IMG/VR virus record: IMGVR_UViG_3300046810_000166
Coordinates: 1-64,000 of that record
Reading direction: 5' to 3' (one strand)
DNA from: a virus
DNA length: 64,000 bases
Both the position numbers and the translations under genes were made by a program. Below, piece after piece: positions 23,376-31,424 of the stretch. The notes below the pieces were generated by a model. It was not told the DNA's origin. It did no database searches and worked only from the letters and a program-made list of their open reading frames with translations. The first letter of the stretch is position 1. Each line of letters starts with the position of its first letter.

Positions 23376-24911
23376 ATGAGCCACACCGAACAACACGACA
23401 ATCTGCGCGACAACATCGGGCAGGCGATCGCCGACTATGCCGCCGAACACATGGACCCCGGCGGCAAGATCGGCATCGACTGGCTCAGCTCCAACGATAT
23501 TGACCCGCTGGCCGACAAGATCGTCCAGATCGTGGCCCAGCCCGCCGAAATGGGCGAGATCCTGCGCAAAGCGGCGAAGGTCGCGGGCGAATCGGCCGCC
23601 AAGCTGATGCTGACCGCCGCCGACGAGTGCGACCGCTTCTATGGCGGAATGATGAACTGGAAGGCCAACGCGCAGGCCAAAGACCGCACGATCACCGAAC
23701 TGCGCGAGCAGCTGGCCAAGCCGGCCGCCATCCGCCCGATCCGCACGCTGGACGATCACGCTGTGGCGCTGGCCGAGGTGCAGGCCCTGATGACCGCCGA
23801 CCCGAAGCCGGGCACGCCGGAAGGTGACCGCCTCGAAGTGCTGGCGGCGCTGGTGGAGGCATACGAGAACGCGCACTTCCCGATCAGCGCGGCGGCAGCC
23901 CAGCCGGCACAGGCTGGAGAAGCGGTAGACGCCGATGCGATTTTTAGCGTGCTGCACGACTGCATGGGAGGCGACATCAGCCGTGCGCGGTTGCGCGATG
24001 CAGCGCAAAAGGTCGCCAGTCTTGCCCCGGTATCCGCCCAGCAGGGCGCAGCCGTGGATGCGAAGCCTTACGGCTGGGTTCAATTCATCGACGGACAACA
24101 GACGCAGAATTTCGCACGCGACGAGGCCGAACTGGAAAACGTCAAGTGGGTCACTGGCCTTTCGTTGAAGGGCGAACACACCGTCGAATATGTACAGGTT
24201 TTCGACCGCCCCGAGGGCGCAGCCAAAGCACCGGCAGCGCAGGCTGTGCCGAATCGGATATCGGCCAAATGGTTGCATGCGGTCGCCCAAGATGCCGGCT
24301 TCAACCTGAACATGCTTGGCGAGCTAGTAGTGCCTTCACCACACCACGACGCCACGCCTTACTTGCGCAAATTCGCCAAATTGCTCGCCGCTTCCCCTGC
24401 CAGCACTCCCGAGTCAGCGCCCGAGCAACAGGCGACCGATGCAATCCAATTCCTGAAAAACGTTGTTGCTGATGCGGCCCCGATGTTGTCGCACGACTGG
24501 CCCAAAACTGCCGAACTGCTCAAGCACGCAGTGGCGCAGATCGAGGCGGCGCATGCACAGCAACCAGCAGCGCCGAAACTTCTGGGCGAAGTCGTCATGT
24601 ATCCGAACTACTCCACGGTGATCCGCTGGGTCGAAGGAGTCACGCCGCCGTCCGGCACCAAGCTTTACGACGGTCCTCCTACTGCTGGCGCAGCGACGAC
24701 CAGCGAGAAGCCGCTGACGCACGGCCACCGGGATGACTGGTATCTGCTGGTCAATGCGCGGCGCATCGGCCTGATGCCGATCCATCAGGTTGTTCGGATG
24801 CCGAATTGGGTGTTGGCCACAGAGCTGTTCGCCACCGGCAGCACCAGCGCGCACCAGATTTGCACCGACGCCGGGATCGACCCGGATGCCACCACTATCC
24901 ACCGTAAATAA
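23376..24911 (+). CDS. Mosaic early protein with a HigA-type segment
   Basis: 511 aa; AAGGACACC precedes the ATG. At least three parts are visible: an N-terminal helical region (1-110); residues about 120-172 (LAEVQALMTADPKPGTPEGD...EVLAALVEAYE) match the N-terminal segment of HigA antitoxins but no HTH follows; and a C-terminal part with RMPNWVLATELF and TGSTSAHQICTDAGIDPD that occurs at the ends of other phage early proteins. Base use is less GC-rich after about 23940. It looks assembled by recombination; function unknown. Confidence 0.75.
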   Translation: MSHTEQHDNLRDNIGQAIADYAAEHMDPGGKIGIDWLSSNDIDPLADKIVQIVAQPAEMGEILRKAAKVAGESAAKLMLTAADECDRFYGGMMNWKANAQAKDRTITELREQLAKPAAIRPIRTLDDHAVALAEVQALMTADPKPGTPEGDRLEVLAALVEAYENAHFPISAAAAQPAQAGEAVDADAIFSVLHDCMGGDISRARLRDAAQKVASLAPVSAQQGAAVDAKPYGWVQFIDGQQTQNFARDEAELENVKWVTGLSLKGEHTVEYVQVFDRPEGAAKAPAAQAVPNRISAKWLHAVAQDAGFNLNMLGELVVPSPHHDATPYLRKFAKLLAASPASTPESAPEQQATDAIQFLKNVVADAAPMLSHDWPKTAELLKHAVAQIEAAHAQQPAAPKLLGEVVMYPNYSTVIRWVEGVTPPSGTKLYDGPPTAGAATTSEKPLTHGHRDDWYLLVNARRIGLMPIHQVVRMPNWVLATELFATGSTSAHQICTDAGIDPDATTIHRK

Positions 24912-25450
24912 TGAACACACCAATCGAACGCATGAAGAAAATCCTCGCGCTGGCCCGGCGCGGGGTCGATGGCGAGAAGGCCACCGCCGAGGCGATGCTG
25001 GCCAAGCTGCTGGCCAAGTACAACATGACCATCGCCGACCTCGAAGGCGAGGCCCAGCAGGTCGAACGCCACTACTTCACCTACACGACCGACATCGAGC
25101 GCCGGCTGCTGATCCAGATCGTGGCCAACATCACCAGCGCCCAAGGCGTCCACCACTGGAAGCGCAAGGGCAAGCGCATGATCGGTTTCGAGCTCACCGC
25201 GCTGCAGTTCGCCGAGGTGGACGTGCGCTACGAGGCCTACCGCAAGCCGCTGCAGGCCGAGCTGGACAAGACCACCAACCGGGTCTATGCCGCCTTCGTG
25301 CAGGCCAATGACTTGGGCGTCAGCCGCGACGATGACGACGAGCGCCCGCTGCCCAGCATGGAGGATCTGGCCGAGCTGCAGGCCATCATGGCGCTGATGC
25401 AGACCATGAAGCCGACGCCGGTGCATCGCCAGCTGGAGAGCGCATCGTGA
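24911..25450 (+). CDS. DUF2786-containing protein
   Basis: 179 aa; the ATG overlaps the previous stop. MKKILALARRGVDGEKATAE and the A-x-LLAKYNM helix are the DUF2786 signature, followed by a DUF7168-like domain (residues about 60-140). Widespread in phages and plasmids, often near replication or recombination genes; biochemical role unknown. Confidence 0.82.
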   Translation: MNTPIERMKKILALARRGVDGEKATAEAMLAKLLAKYNMTIADLEGEAQQVERHYFTYTTDIERRLLIQIVANITSAQGVHHWKRKGKRMIGFELTALQFAEVDVRYEAYRKPLQAELDKTTNRVYAAFVQANDLGVSRDDDDERPLPSMEDLAELQAIMALMQTMKPTPVHRQLESAS

Positions 25451-25710
25451 GCATCACCGCCATCACCCGCACCGTGTACCGGGCACCCAAGGCCGGCCGC
25501 AACTACCTGACGCTGCGCGCCGCCTGCCTCGGCGAGGCCCGCGCCATCATCAAGTCCCGTTACCCGAGCGAGGCGCCGGAATACGAGGCCGGGCACATGA
25601 TCCATCCGGGCGCCACGTGGCATGACCTGCCGCGCTCGGATGTCCTCTACCGCCGCATGGCGCGCCGCGTGCGCGCCGCCTACGAGGCAGCGAAAGGCGG
25701 TGCAGCATGA
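25447..25710 (+). CDS. Hypothetical protein
   Basis: 87 aa, GTGA-coupled. Basic N-terminus and a conserved-looking IHPGATWHDLPRSD stretch. The pattern (short Arg-rich helices, A-H-x-R) is common among phage accessory proteins; no function recognised. Confidence 0.68.
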   Translation: MSITAITRTVYRAPKAGRNYLTLRAACLGEARAIIKSRYPSEAPEYEAGHMIHPGATWHDLPRSDVLYRRMARRVRAAYEAAKGGAA

Positions 25711-25916
25711 TCTGCGGCGTATTGCACGGCGACGGCCCCGGCGTGCCCGAGGATGAGCACGGATGTCTCCTGCCGGTCAACCATGGCACTCAGCCGCATG
25801 AATACGTCGCCACCGATGGCGTCACCTACCAGTGGGAAACCGACCACTGCATGAAGTGCGAGGGCGACTACTGCACGATCTATTGGCAGAAAGACCAGAA
25901 AGGAAATGCATCATGA
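25707..25916 (+). CDS. Small Cys/His-rich protein
   Basis: 69 aa. HGCLLPVNH...HCMKCEGDYC gives a likely zinc-binding C-terminus. Sits directly upstream of the recombinase and overlaps its start. Similar mini-proteins are frequent in phage early operons. Confidence 0.68.
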   Translation: MICGVLHGDGPGVPEDEHGCLLPVNHGTQPHEYVATDGVTYQWETDHCMKCEGDYCTIYWQKDQKGNAS

Positions 25917-26476
25917 TGGGACAACGCATCGGCTATGTGCGCGTCAGCACCGCCGACCAGAACACCGACCGCCAGCTGGAAAACGTGGTCCTTGACCGCA
26001 AGTTCGAGGACAAGGCCAGCGGCAAAGACACCGAGCGGCCGCAGCTGGCCGCCATGCTGTCCTTTGCGCGCGAGGGCGACACCGTGATCGTGCACTCGAT
26101 GGACCGGCTGGCCCGCAACGTGGACGACCTGCGCAAGCTGGTCAAGGCCATGACGGCGCGCGGCATCGTGGTGCAGTTCGTCAAGGAAGGGCTGACCTTC
26201 AACGGCGACGACTCGCCGATGTCCAACCTGCTGCTGACCATGCTGGGCGCCGTGGCCGAGTTCGAGCGCGCCCTGATCAACGAGCGCCAGCGCGAGGGCA
26301 TCGCGATCGCCAAGCAGAAAGGCGTCTACAAGGGCCGCAAGCGCTCGCTGGACCAGCAGCAGATCGTGGACGCGGTCGCATCGATCCGGGGCGGCAAGTC
26401 CAAGGCCGAGGTGGCGCGCGAGCTGGGCGTGAGCCGGTCGACCCTGTACGCGCATCTTCCCGTTTCCGAGCAATGA
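25913..26476 (+). CDS. Small serine recombinase (resolvase/invertase type)
   Basis: 187 aa. The catalytic segment IGYVRVSTADQNTDRQ carries the nucleophilic Ser (residue 12) and Arg 10; SMDRLARNVDDL and EFERALINERQREGI are the usual catalytic and E-helix motifs. The C-terminal HTH (SKAEVARELGVSRSTLYAHL) ends the protein, so this is the small resolvase/invertase class, not a large integrase. With parA downstream it fits dimer resolution of a plasmid-like genome; DNA inversion is an alternative. Start overlaps the previous gene. Confidence 0.9.
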   Translation: MMGQRIGYVRVSTADQNTDRQLENVVLDRKFEDKASGKDTERPQLAAMLSFAREGDTVIVHSMDRLARNVDDLRKLVKAMTARGIVVQFVKEGLTFNGDDSPMSNLLLTMLGAVAEFERALINERQREGIAIAKQKGVYKGRKRSLDQQQIVDAVASIRGGKSKAEVARELGVSRSTLYAHLPVSEQ

Positions 26477-26483
26477 TTTGCCC

Positions 26484-26511
26484 TTGATTTTCAACGCAAT
26501 GCGGTTATAAT
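26484..26511 (+). promoter_or_regulatory. Sigma70-type promoter of the par genes with operator
   Basis: TTGATT (26484-26489), 16-base spacer, TATAAT (26506-26511); the spacer contains ACGCAATGCGG (26494-26504). TTCATATGAA follows at about 26523-26532, close to the start of transcription. Confidence 0.8.
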
Positions 26512-26543
26512 TCCTATCTCATTCATATGAAAGGGATAGGAAG

Positions 26544-26765
26544 ATGAACACCAGCAAAGACAACAACACCATCACCCACACCGACGACGCCGAGCGCGAA
26601 TTCACCGCCGAGCGCGAGGCCGGGAAGCCTGTATGGCCCGACACGTGGCTGATCAGCTGGCCGGAAGGCGACAAGCGCTTCGCCGGCACGCCGGCCGAGG
26701 TCCGCGCGGAGATCCTGCGCATCAGCGCCGAGCTGGCCAAGGCCGACGCGGAGAGCGCGCAATGA
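26544..26765 (+). CDS. Small acidic protein preceding ParA
   Basis: 73 aa; GATAGGAAG upstream of the ATG. Acidic, with VWPDTWLISWPEGDKRFAGT and a C-terminal helix. Coupled to parA by ATGA. It may be an auxiliary of the partition operon; no family recognised. Confidence 0.7.
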   Translation: MNTSKDNNTITHTDDAEREFTAEREAGKPVWPDTWLISWPEGDKRFAGTPAEVRAEILRISAELAKADAESAQ

Positions 26766-27421
26766 CGATCTACTGCGTGGCCAACACCAAGGGCGGGGTG
26801 GGCAAGACCACCACCGCCATCAACATCGCCGCCGAGCTGGTGATGGATGGGCGCGATCCGGCCATGGTGAACGGCGACCGCCAGCCCACTGCCGATATCG
26901 CCATCCAGAACCGCAACACGCTCGGCACCTTCCCGCCGATCCCCTGCTTCCACCTCCCCGATGGCCCGCAGCTGCGCGCACAGGTGCTGATGATGCAGAA
27001 GCGCTATCAAGACATCGTGATCGACGTGGGCGGCCGCGACTCCTCGGCCCTGCGCGCCGCCATGGTGCTATGCGACGTGATGATCATCCCCTTCCAGCCG
27101 CGCAGCATGGATGTGTGGGCGTTCGATGACCTGATCCCGCTGATCGATGAGGTGCGCAGCCTGCGCGGCGACTTCCCGGCCCTCGCCCTGCTGAACATGG
27201 CCGACCCCGGCGAGCACGCGACTGACAACCGCGACGCCGCCGCCTACGTGGCGAACTTCCCGCAGCTGCGCTTTATGTCCACCGTGCTGCGCCGTCGCAA
27301 GGCCTTCGCCAACGCCGCCGCTCAGGGCCTATCCGTGGCCGAATCGCGCCCGCGCGACGCCAAGGCGATCGGCGAGGTGGTCGACCTGATGACCGAACTG
27401 CGCGCCACTGTGCCCGCGTAA
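26762..27421 (+). CDS. parA: ParA/Soj-type partition ATPase
   Basis: 219 aa. Deviant Walker A KGGVGKTT at residues 10-17, then QPTADIAI (in place of the usual DPQ), IVIDVGGRDSS as Walker B and a C-terminal RRKAFANAAAQGLSV. The short length without an N-terminal DNA-binding domain is the ParF/type Ib class. ParA enzymes distribute low-copy replicons on the nucleoid with a centromere-binding partner, here the next gene. The VNGDRQPT variation at the DPQ motif is unusual. Confidence 0.9.
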   Translation: MTIYCVANTKGGVGKTTTAINIAAELVMDGRDPAMVNGDRQPTADIAIQNRNTLGTFPPIPCFHLPDGPQLRAQVLMMQKRYQDIVIDVGGRDSSALRAAMVLCDVMIIPFQPRSMDVWAFDDLIPLIDEVRSLRGDFPALALLNMADPGEHATDNRDAAAYVANFPQLRFMSTVLRRRKAFANAAAQGLSVAESRPRDAKAIGEVVDLMTELRATVPA

Positions 27422-27433
27422 CAGGAGAATCCC

Positions 27434-27706
27434 ATGGCAATCATCCCCAAACCCACATCCGCCGACGCCTTCATCAAGGGCGCCCCGGATGCCGCCGCCA
27501 TCCCGGCCGGCAAGCCCAAGCGCGTCATGAAGGGCAAACAGGCGCAGTTCTCGCACACCATGCCGCCGGCCCTGCTGGACGAGCTGGACGCCTTCGCGGC
27601 CAAGAACAACCTCAAGCGCGCGCCGGCCATCAACCACGCGGTGCGCCAGATGCTGGCTCAGGGCCTGATCCTGAACCTCGTCCCGATCGACAAGGAGGGC
27701 GCGTAA
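27434..27706 (+). CDS. Ribbon-helix-helix protein, ParG-like partner
   Basis: 90 aa; ACAGGAG before the ATG. An N-terminal unstructured, basic tail (about 40 residues) is followed by QAQFSHTMPPALLDELDAFA and RAPAINHAVRQML, a ribbon-helix-helix fold. Size, tail and position directly after parA match ParG-type centromere-binding and autorepressor proteins. Alternatively a CopG-type regulator. Confidence 0.75.
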   Translation: MAIIPKPTSADAFIKGAPDAAAIPAGKPKRVMKGKQAQFSHTMPPALLDELDAFAAKNNLKRAPAINHAVRQMLAQGLILNLVPIDKEGA

Positions 27707-27909
27707 TGCCTTACGAGGTGGATCTGGTCAGTGCTGCCCAGCTGATGGAGCAGGCCAACAAGATGACGCCGGCCCAGCTGGCCGAGCGCGTCACGTTCGC
27801 GCTGCATATGTATGGCGCGCCGGCAAGCATCAATGAGGCGGCCGTGTACGAGGCCGCCATCCGCTTTGTCGCCAGCGTCACCGGCGAGCGCCTGCAGGTG
27901 CTTCCATGA
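27706..27909 (+). CDS. Hypothetical protein
   Basis: 67 aa; one-base overlap with the RHH gene. Helical, with MTPAQLAERVTFALHMYGAP. Could be a further partition accessory; no family recognised. Confidence 0.65.
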   Translation: MPYEVDLVSAAQLMEQANKMTPAQLAERVTFALHMYGAPASINEAAVYEAAIRFVASVTGERLQVLP

Positions 27910-28280
27910 AGGTGGCCGACCTCGCCGGCATTGATCTGGCGCTGTGGGTGGCTCGCGCGCTCGGGCACAAGGATGCGTTTAAATGGACGGCGCCGCCGAG
28001 CATGCTGGCGCCGCACGGCTATGATGTGGTGTACCTGCGCCCCACCGACAGCGAGCCGTTCATGCCGCATGAGGACTGGGAGGACGGCGGCCCGGTGATC
28101 GATAAGTTCGAGGTGATGATCGGGCGCGGCCATTCCCTGCTGCCCGGCGGCAAGAGCGAGAAATACGCCACCGCGCGCGTGCTCGATACGGTGACGGTGT
28201 TCCGGCATGAATCGGCGCTTGTCGCCGCCATGCGCGCTATCGTGTTCAGCGCCTACGGTCCCGAGGTGCCCGATGCCTGA
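27906..28280 (+). CDS. DUF2591 / NinX-like protein
   Basis: 124 aa. MKVADLAGIDLALWVARALG at the N-terminus and MPHEDWEDGGPVIDKFEV in the middle are the signature of DUF2591 (phage NinX-like) proteins. Role unknown; the family is common in lambdoid and other early regions. ATGA-coupled to its upstream neighbour. Confidence 0.85.
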   Translation: MKVADLAGIDLALWVARALGHKDAFKWTAPPSMLAPHGYDVVYLRPTDSEPFMPHEDWEDGGPVIDKFEVMIGRGHSLLPGGKSEKYATARVLDTVTVFRHESALVAAMRAIVFSAYGPEVPDA

Positions 28281-28470
28281 CAGCCGCTTCATTCCACTGG
28301 AGCGCCGCCACTGTACCGCCGAGGCGCCCATGCCGATGGAAGACCGGGCCAAGTTCCTCTGGATTCACCACGATGCCGAGGACGTGGGGCCGTTCTTCAA
28401 CCTGCGGCTGTACAAGTGCCCGCACTGCGGGTTCACCTTCAACGCGGCGCCGAGGGAAACGACCGGCTAA
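28273..28470 (+). CDS. Small zinc-finger-like protein
   Basis: 65 aa; the ATG at 28273 overlaps the NinX stop by eight bases. KCPHCGFTFN near the C-terminus is a CxxC knuckle. Last gene of the plus cluster; its end overlaps the converging minus gene by four bases. Confidence 0.65.
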   Translation: MPDSRFIPLERRHCTAEAPMPMEDRAKFLWIHHDAEDVGPFFNLRLYKCPHCGFTFNAAPRETTG

Positions 28471-28643
28471 CCCCGGCCCAGCAGCCGTGCCCGCGTATGC
28501 TTGCCAGCCACCGGCAGGCGCATGGGCACGGCGTTGTGCGCGTGCAGGTCGACCAGCACCGCCAGAACCACGCAAGCCAGCACCAGCACCAGCAGGATGG
28601 CCAGCGCCAGATCGTGGCAGCACCATTTCGGATCACGCCCCAT
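28467..28643 (-). CDS. 58-aa membrane protein
   Basis: ATG overlaps the upstream stop (TGATG). LALAILLVLVLACVVLAVLV (about residues 13-32) is a strong transmembrane helix with a basic C-terminal tail, so an N-out/C-in anchor is likely. Last gene of a late minus operon; a holin- or spanin-accessory role is possible but not shown. Confidence 0.65.
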   Translation of the reverse strand: MGRDPKWCCHDLALAILLVLVLACVVLAVLVDLHAHNAVPMRLPVAGKHTRARLLGRG

Positions 28644-28900
28644 CACTTCATCCCCGCCAGCAGCTTCGTATCCACCTCGCCGCGCGACTTGAGGCCGAGC
28701 GTTTCGCTGCGGCCGTGACACTTGCCGCCGTCGATGAAGCCGGCCGCCACGCACTCACCATCACGGTATTCCCGGCGCCAGTTCCGATCGCCGCCGAAGC
28801 GGATGGCCTCACAGGCCTCGGCCATGCGGTCGTGGTCGACCGTGCGCGGAAACACGAATATTTCCTCTTTCCCGTTCAGGGACATGACGATGTATTTCAT
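28643..28900 (-). CDS. Hypothetical protein
   Basis: 85 aa; overlaps the upstream stop. MKYIVMSLNGKEEIFVFPRT and ECVAAGFIDGG are typical of a small phage family that reports on a value with two beta strands around an Arg-rich helix. Function unknown. Confidence 0.72.
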   Translation of the reverse strand: MKYIVMSLNGKEEIFVFPRTVDHDRMAEACEAIRFGGDRNWRREYRDGECVAAGFIDGGKCHGRSETLGLKSRGEVDTKLLAGMK

Positions 28901-29724
28901 TTCAGGCCCGCCCGGTAGCGGTCCTCACGCAGCATGAAGCCGGCGTAGCCCCATGCCTTGTCCATGGCATCTTGGAGGGCTTTTTCCTCGCCAAGTTCCC
29001 GCCTGAAATTCTCGACGCACGCGGCCGAGGATTCGCCGCGCAGTGTGAAGCCGTTCTTGAACGTGATCTCGCACACGGTGGTCCGGCCGTCCGCCCGGAT
29101 CTCGTAGGTGACCGACTCGAACATGGCTTCGAGCGCCGGGCCCGTCACGCGGGTGGGCAGTTCAGGCGCTGCCGGCGGCTCGATGCTCTCCACGCCATCC
29201 TCGGCACGCATCAGGCGATCGCCGACCTCGGGCACGCGGCCGCCCAGCTTCGGATCGGTCGACCTGAACACCTCGGGCGGCCGGGCGCGGTCGTAGCGCA
29301 CCTCATACATGGTCACCCAGCCATGCAGCGCGATCGCCTCCCTGAACTGCTCGCTGCGCACGCCGGTGACGCGGGCGATCTCGGTGGGCGGCTTGGGCAG
29401 CGGCAGCGGCACCGACTGCTCCAGCGCGTAGGGCTCGCAGGACGTGCGCAGCGGCCAGACCGGGTGCGGCGCCGCATCATCGCCCTCGATCAGGTGGTAG
29501 CCCTCCTCGAAGGCCTTGGCGGGCGAATAGGAGCTGTAGCCGTCCTCGTACTGGACGAGGTAGCCGCCGCGCTCGGGGTTGTGCTTGGTCCACCATTGCA
29601 TCGGCATCGGCACCGCCGTGCTGTGGCCCTGCAGGAGGAGATAGCCGAGGTGGCCGGTGGACGAGGTGCCTACCTCGATGATCCGGGCGGCGGTGACGAT
29701 TTTGTGGCTCTTGAAGCGTTGCAT
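28897..29724 (-). CDS. N4 Gp49 / Sf6 Gp66-like protein
   Basis: 275 aa. The C-terminal 70 residues (TFKNGFTLRGESSAACVENF, then AMDKAWGYAGFMLRED) match the Gp49/Gp66 family, beta-alpha proteins of unknown role found in many podophages and prophages. The N-terminal 75 residues carry the GGYLVQYEDGYSSY domain shared with 20765-21265. The fusion of the two domains is common in phages. First gene after the late motif at 29768-29775. Confidence 0.82.
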   Translation of the reverse strand: MQRFKSHKIVTAARIIEVGTSSTGHLGYLLLQGHSTAVPMPMQWWTKHNPERGGYLVQYEDGYSSYSPAKAFEEGYHLIEGDDAAPHPVWPLRTSCEPYALEQSVPLPLPKPPTEIARVTGVRSEQFREAIALHGWVTMYEVRYDRARPPEVFRSTDPKLGGRVPEVGDRLMRAEDGVESIEPPAAPELPTRVTGPALEAMFESVTYEIRADGRTTVCEITFKNGFTLRGESSAACVENFRRELGEEKALQDAMDKAWGYAGFMLREDRYRAGLK

Positions 29725-29767
29725 GCTAGGGGCCTTTGGTGGTGATTATCAAGGCCTCCAGCATGTT

Positions 29768-29775
29768 GTCACGAC
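29768..29775 (-). promoter_or_regulatory. Late-promoter motif GTCGTGAC (Gp49-like operon)
   Basis: CAGTCGTGACAACATGCTGG. The motif overlaps the stop codon of the upstream DUF3307 gene (its last codons read CAG TCG TGA). Confidence 0.75.
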
Positions 29776-30098
29776 TGCAGGAGCACCACCAAGGCCCAGC
29801 AGACTTTGCAGGCCACGTGCGCCAGCTGGTCATCGTGCAGGGTGATCGAGCCCTCGCACTTGAGGAAGTCGATCCATGCGTGCAGCGCGGCCTCGCACAG
29901 GCCCAGCACCACCGAGCCGGTGGCCAGCGCCACGGCGCCGCCATGGATCAGCGCATGCGACGACAGCGCCCACGGCCAGAACTGCGCGCCGATCGCCGTG
30001 TGGCGGCTCTTGCCCTCGGCGAGGAAAGGCCCCTGCAGCGGGTAGTCGGCCAGCGCGTGGCCCACCAGCATCCAGAACAGCGCGGTCAGGGCGATCAT
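29769..30098 (-). CDS. DUF3307-like membrane protein
   Basis: 109 aa. LFWMLVGHALADYPLQGPFL with later K-S-x-H and SSHALIHGGAVALATGSVVL follow the DUF3307 pattern of small membrane proteins with conserved His and Asp in helices. Three hydrophobic segments (about 1-20, 45-70, 90-108). ATGA-coupled to the MazG-like gene. Confidence 0.8.
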   Translation of the reverse strand: MIALTALFWMLVGHALADYPLQGPFLAEGKSRHTAIGAQFWPWALSSHALIHGGAVALATGSVVLGLCEAALHAWIDFLKCEGSITLHDDQLAHVACKVCWALVVLLQS

Positions 30099-30305
30099 GG
30101 CGCACCCTCGGCGTCGGCCCGCATGATTTCCGCCTGCAGGTAGTTGGCAAGGTCTAGCGCCTCCTCCAGCGCGTGCTGCAGCAGCTGGCGCCGCGTGAGG
30201 GTGGTGCCGGCCAGCGCCACGCCATACTTGACCATGCCGACCCGCGAGCGCTGCAGGAGCAGCTGGCGATTGGCCTCTACAACTGCGTCAGGGGCAATCT
30301 CGCTC
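30095..30305 (-). CDS. Small MazG-like NTP pyrophosphohydrolase candidate
   Basis: 70 aa. QHALEEALDLANYLQAEI resembles the ExxED-helix of phage MazG-like proteins, though only one of the two acidic motifs is clear and 70 aa is short. SRVGMVKYGVALAGTTLTRR is the other common segment of this phage group. MazG-like enzymes hydrolyse (d)NTPs or alarmone-type nucleotides; activity here is uncertain. Coupled on both sides. Confidence 0.62.
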
Positions 30306-30696
30306 ATGGGCGCACCAGCAGGTAGAGATCCCATTCGGCCGGGTCGCCAGCAAGGCCGGCGCGCGACGGGTGCGGATCGTGCAGAATCTGGCCATTCCGG
30401 CCCACCACGGCATGGTGCCCGGCCGGGTCGCGCGGCGATGGCCCGCTGATGATGTGGTGGATGGCGTCCTCGGCCCACACGATCCGGCCGCGCATCATCA
30501 CGAAGGCATAGCCGCGTGCGCGGCAGAACTCGGCCACCATCAGCCAGAAGTTGCCATTTCCCTCGGCATCGAGCTGGGCGAAGTGCGGCACCTCGGCGAT
30601 CGGCAGGTCCAGCACCGAGGCGAGGCACGCGCGCATGCAGTCGCCTTGCTGGCCCTGCTCGGGCAGGTGCATGAACTCCTGATCAGTCGGCGTCAT
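30304..30696 (-). CDS. Papain-like cysteine hydrolase candidate
   Basis: 130 aa. QGDCMRACLASVLDLPIAEV (Cys near residue 20), GHHAVVGRNGQ (His near 94) and LHDPHPS (Asp near 105) are ordered like the Cys-His-Asp triad of C39/papain-like phage proteins. Common in tailed phages and usually annotated hypothetical; substrate unknown. Overlaps the upstream gene by 14 bases. Confidence 0.72.
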   Translation of the reverse strand: MTPTDQEFMHLPEQGQQGDCMRACLASVLDLPIAEVPHFAQLDAEGNGNFWLMVAEFCRARGYAFVMMRGRIVWAEDAIHHIISGPSPRDPAGHHAVVGRNGQILHDPHPSRAGLAGDPAEWDLYLLVRP

Positions 30697-30955
30697 GCAT
30701 CACCGCGTAGTAGTGGATGACCTGCGCGCCGTAGGAGCTCACCACGTGGCCCAAGTACAGGGCGACACCTGCCGGCACCGGGCCGCCGGGCAGCACCACG
30801 TGAACGGTGTACTCGACATAGCGAAGGGTCGGCATCGCCTCGATGTGGGCCTCATGGTTGCCCATCACGTCGACCACGGCGCGCGGCTGCAGGCCGATCG
30901 GGGCGTGGAATTTGTTGCCGCTTGCCAGCGGGATCATCAGCATTACATTGGCCAT
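30683..30955 (-). CDS. Hypothetical beta-rich protein
   Basis: 90 aa. Beta-rich with VEYTVHVVLPGGPVPAGVAL and a C-terminal YGAQVIHYYAVMHDAD. No weak or strong ribosome site stands out upstream, only AGAATAGA. First gene after the regulatory gap 30956-31073. Confidence 0.68.
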   Translation of the reverse strand: MANVMLMIPLASGNKFHAPIGLQPRAVVDVMGNHEAHIEAMPTLRYVEYTVHVVLPGGPVPAGVALYLGHVVSSYGAQVIHYYAVMHDAD

Positions 30956-31073
30956 TCTATTCTGTCCAGTTAGGGTCTATACCTTGACACTTATGTGTCC
31001 GAGAAAACGTTTTGCTGCCCTATTCGTACGCTATCGAGCGTCCAGCTGGACGCCCGGCTACGGTAGAGCCTAT
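30956..31073. promoter_or_regulatory. Intergenic region with several palindromes
   Basis: Contains GACACTTATGTGTC (30986-30999), AAAACGTTTT (31004-31013) and the perfect 16-mer GCGTCCAGCTGGACGC (31038-31053). No clear sigma70 promoter in either direction and no late motif. Probably a regulator-binding or processing region. Confidence 0.45.
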
Positions 31074-31424
31074 TCAGGCGGCGGCCCGGTTGGCCCGGTC
31101 GATCGCCTGCAGGAAGGCCGGCCAGTCCGGGCGCCGGTATTCCCAAAAGCGCGCATAGGTCGGGTGCAGCACGGTGAACGCGCGCGCCAGATCCGGGGCA
31201 TGGTGGTCGTTGATCTTGAGCGAACACTGGCCAGCCTCGCGGTGGCGGGTGTAGTGGCGCAGCTCCTCCACGATCGTGCGCGAGCTGAACCGCTTCCAGC
31301 CCTTCTCGATCAGGCGCAGGGACTGCTGCTCGAAGGCCTCGTAGATCGACCCGTTCAGGGCCAGCCAGTCGAGGAAGCCGGGACGGAAGAAGGCCGCATA
31401 GGGCGTCAGGGCGGTGATGTTCAC
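31074..31424 (-). CDS. Hypothetical protein
   Basis: 116 aa from a GTG overlapping the upstream stop (GTGA). Contains the helical FRPGFLDWLALNGSIYEAFE and a basic middle (KRFSSRTIVEELRHYTRHRE), a layout seen in small phage proteins with a winged-helix-like core that bind DNA or RNA. Function not identified. Confidence 0.72.
   Translation of the reverse strand: MNITALTPYAAFFRPGFLDWLALNGSIYEAFEQQSLRLIEKGWKRFSSRTIVEELRHYTRHREAGQCSLKINDHHAPDLARAFTVLHPTYARFWEYRRPDWPAFLQAIDRANRAAA

Noticed and set aside
23376-24911. A frameshifted pair of genes instead of one mosaic gene
   Set aside because: The frame is continuous for 511 codons with no internal stop and both halves keep phage-like segments.
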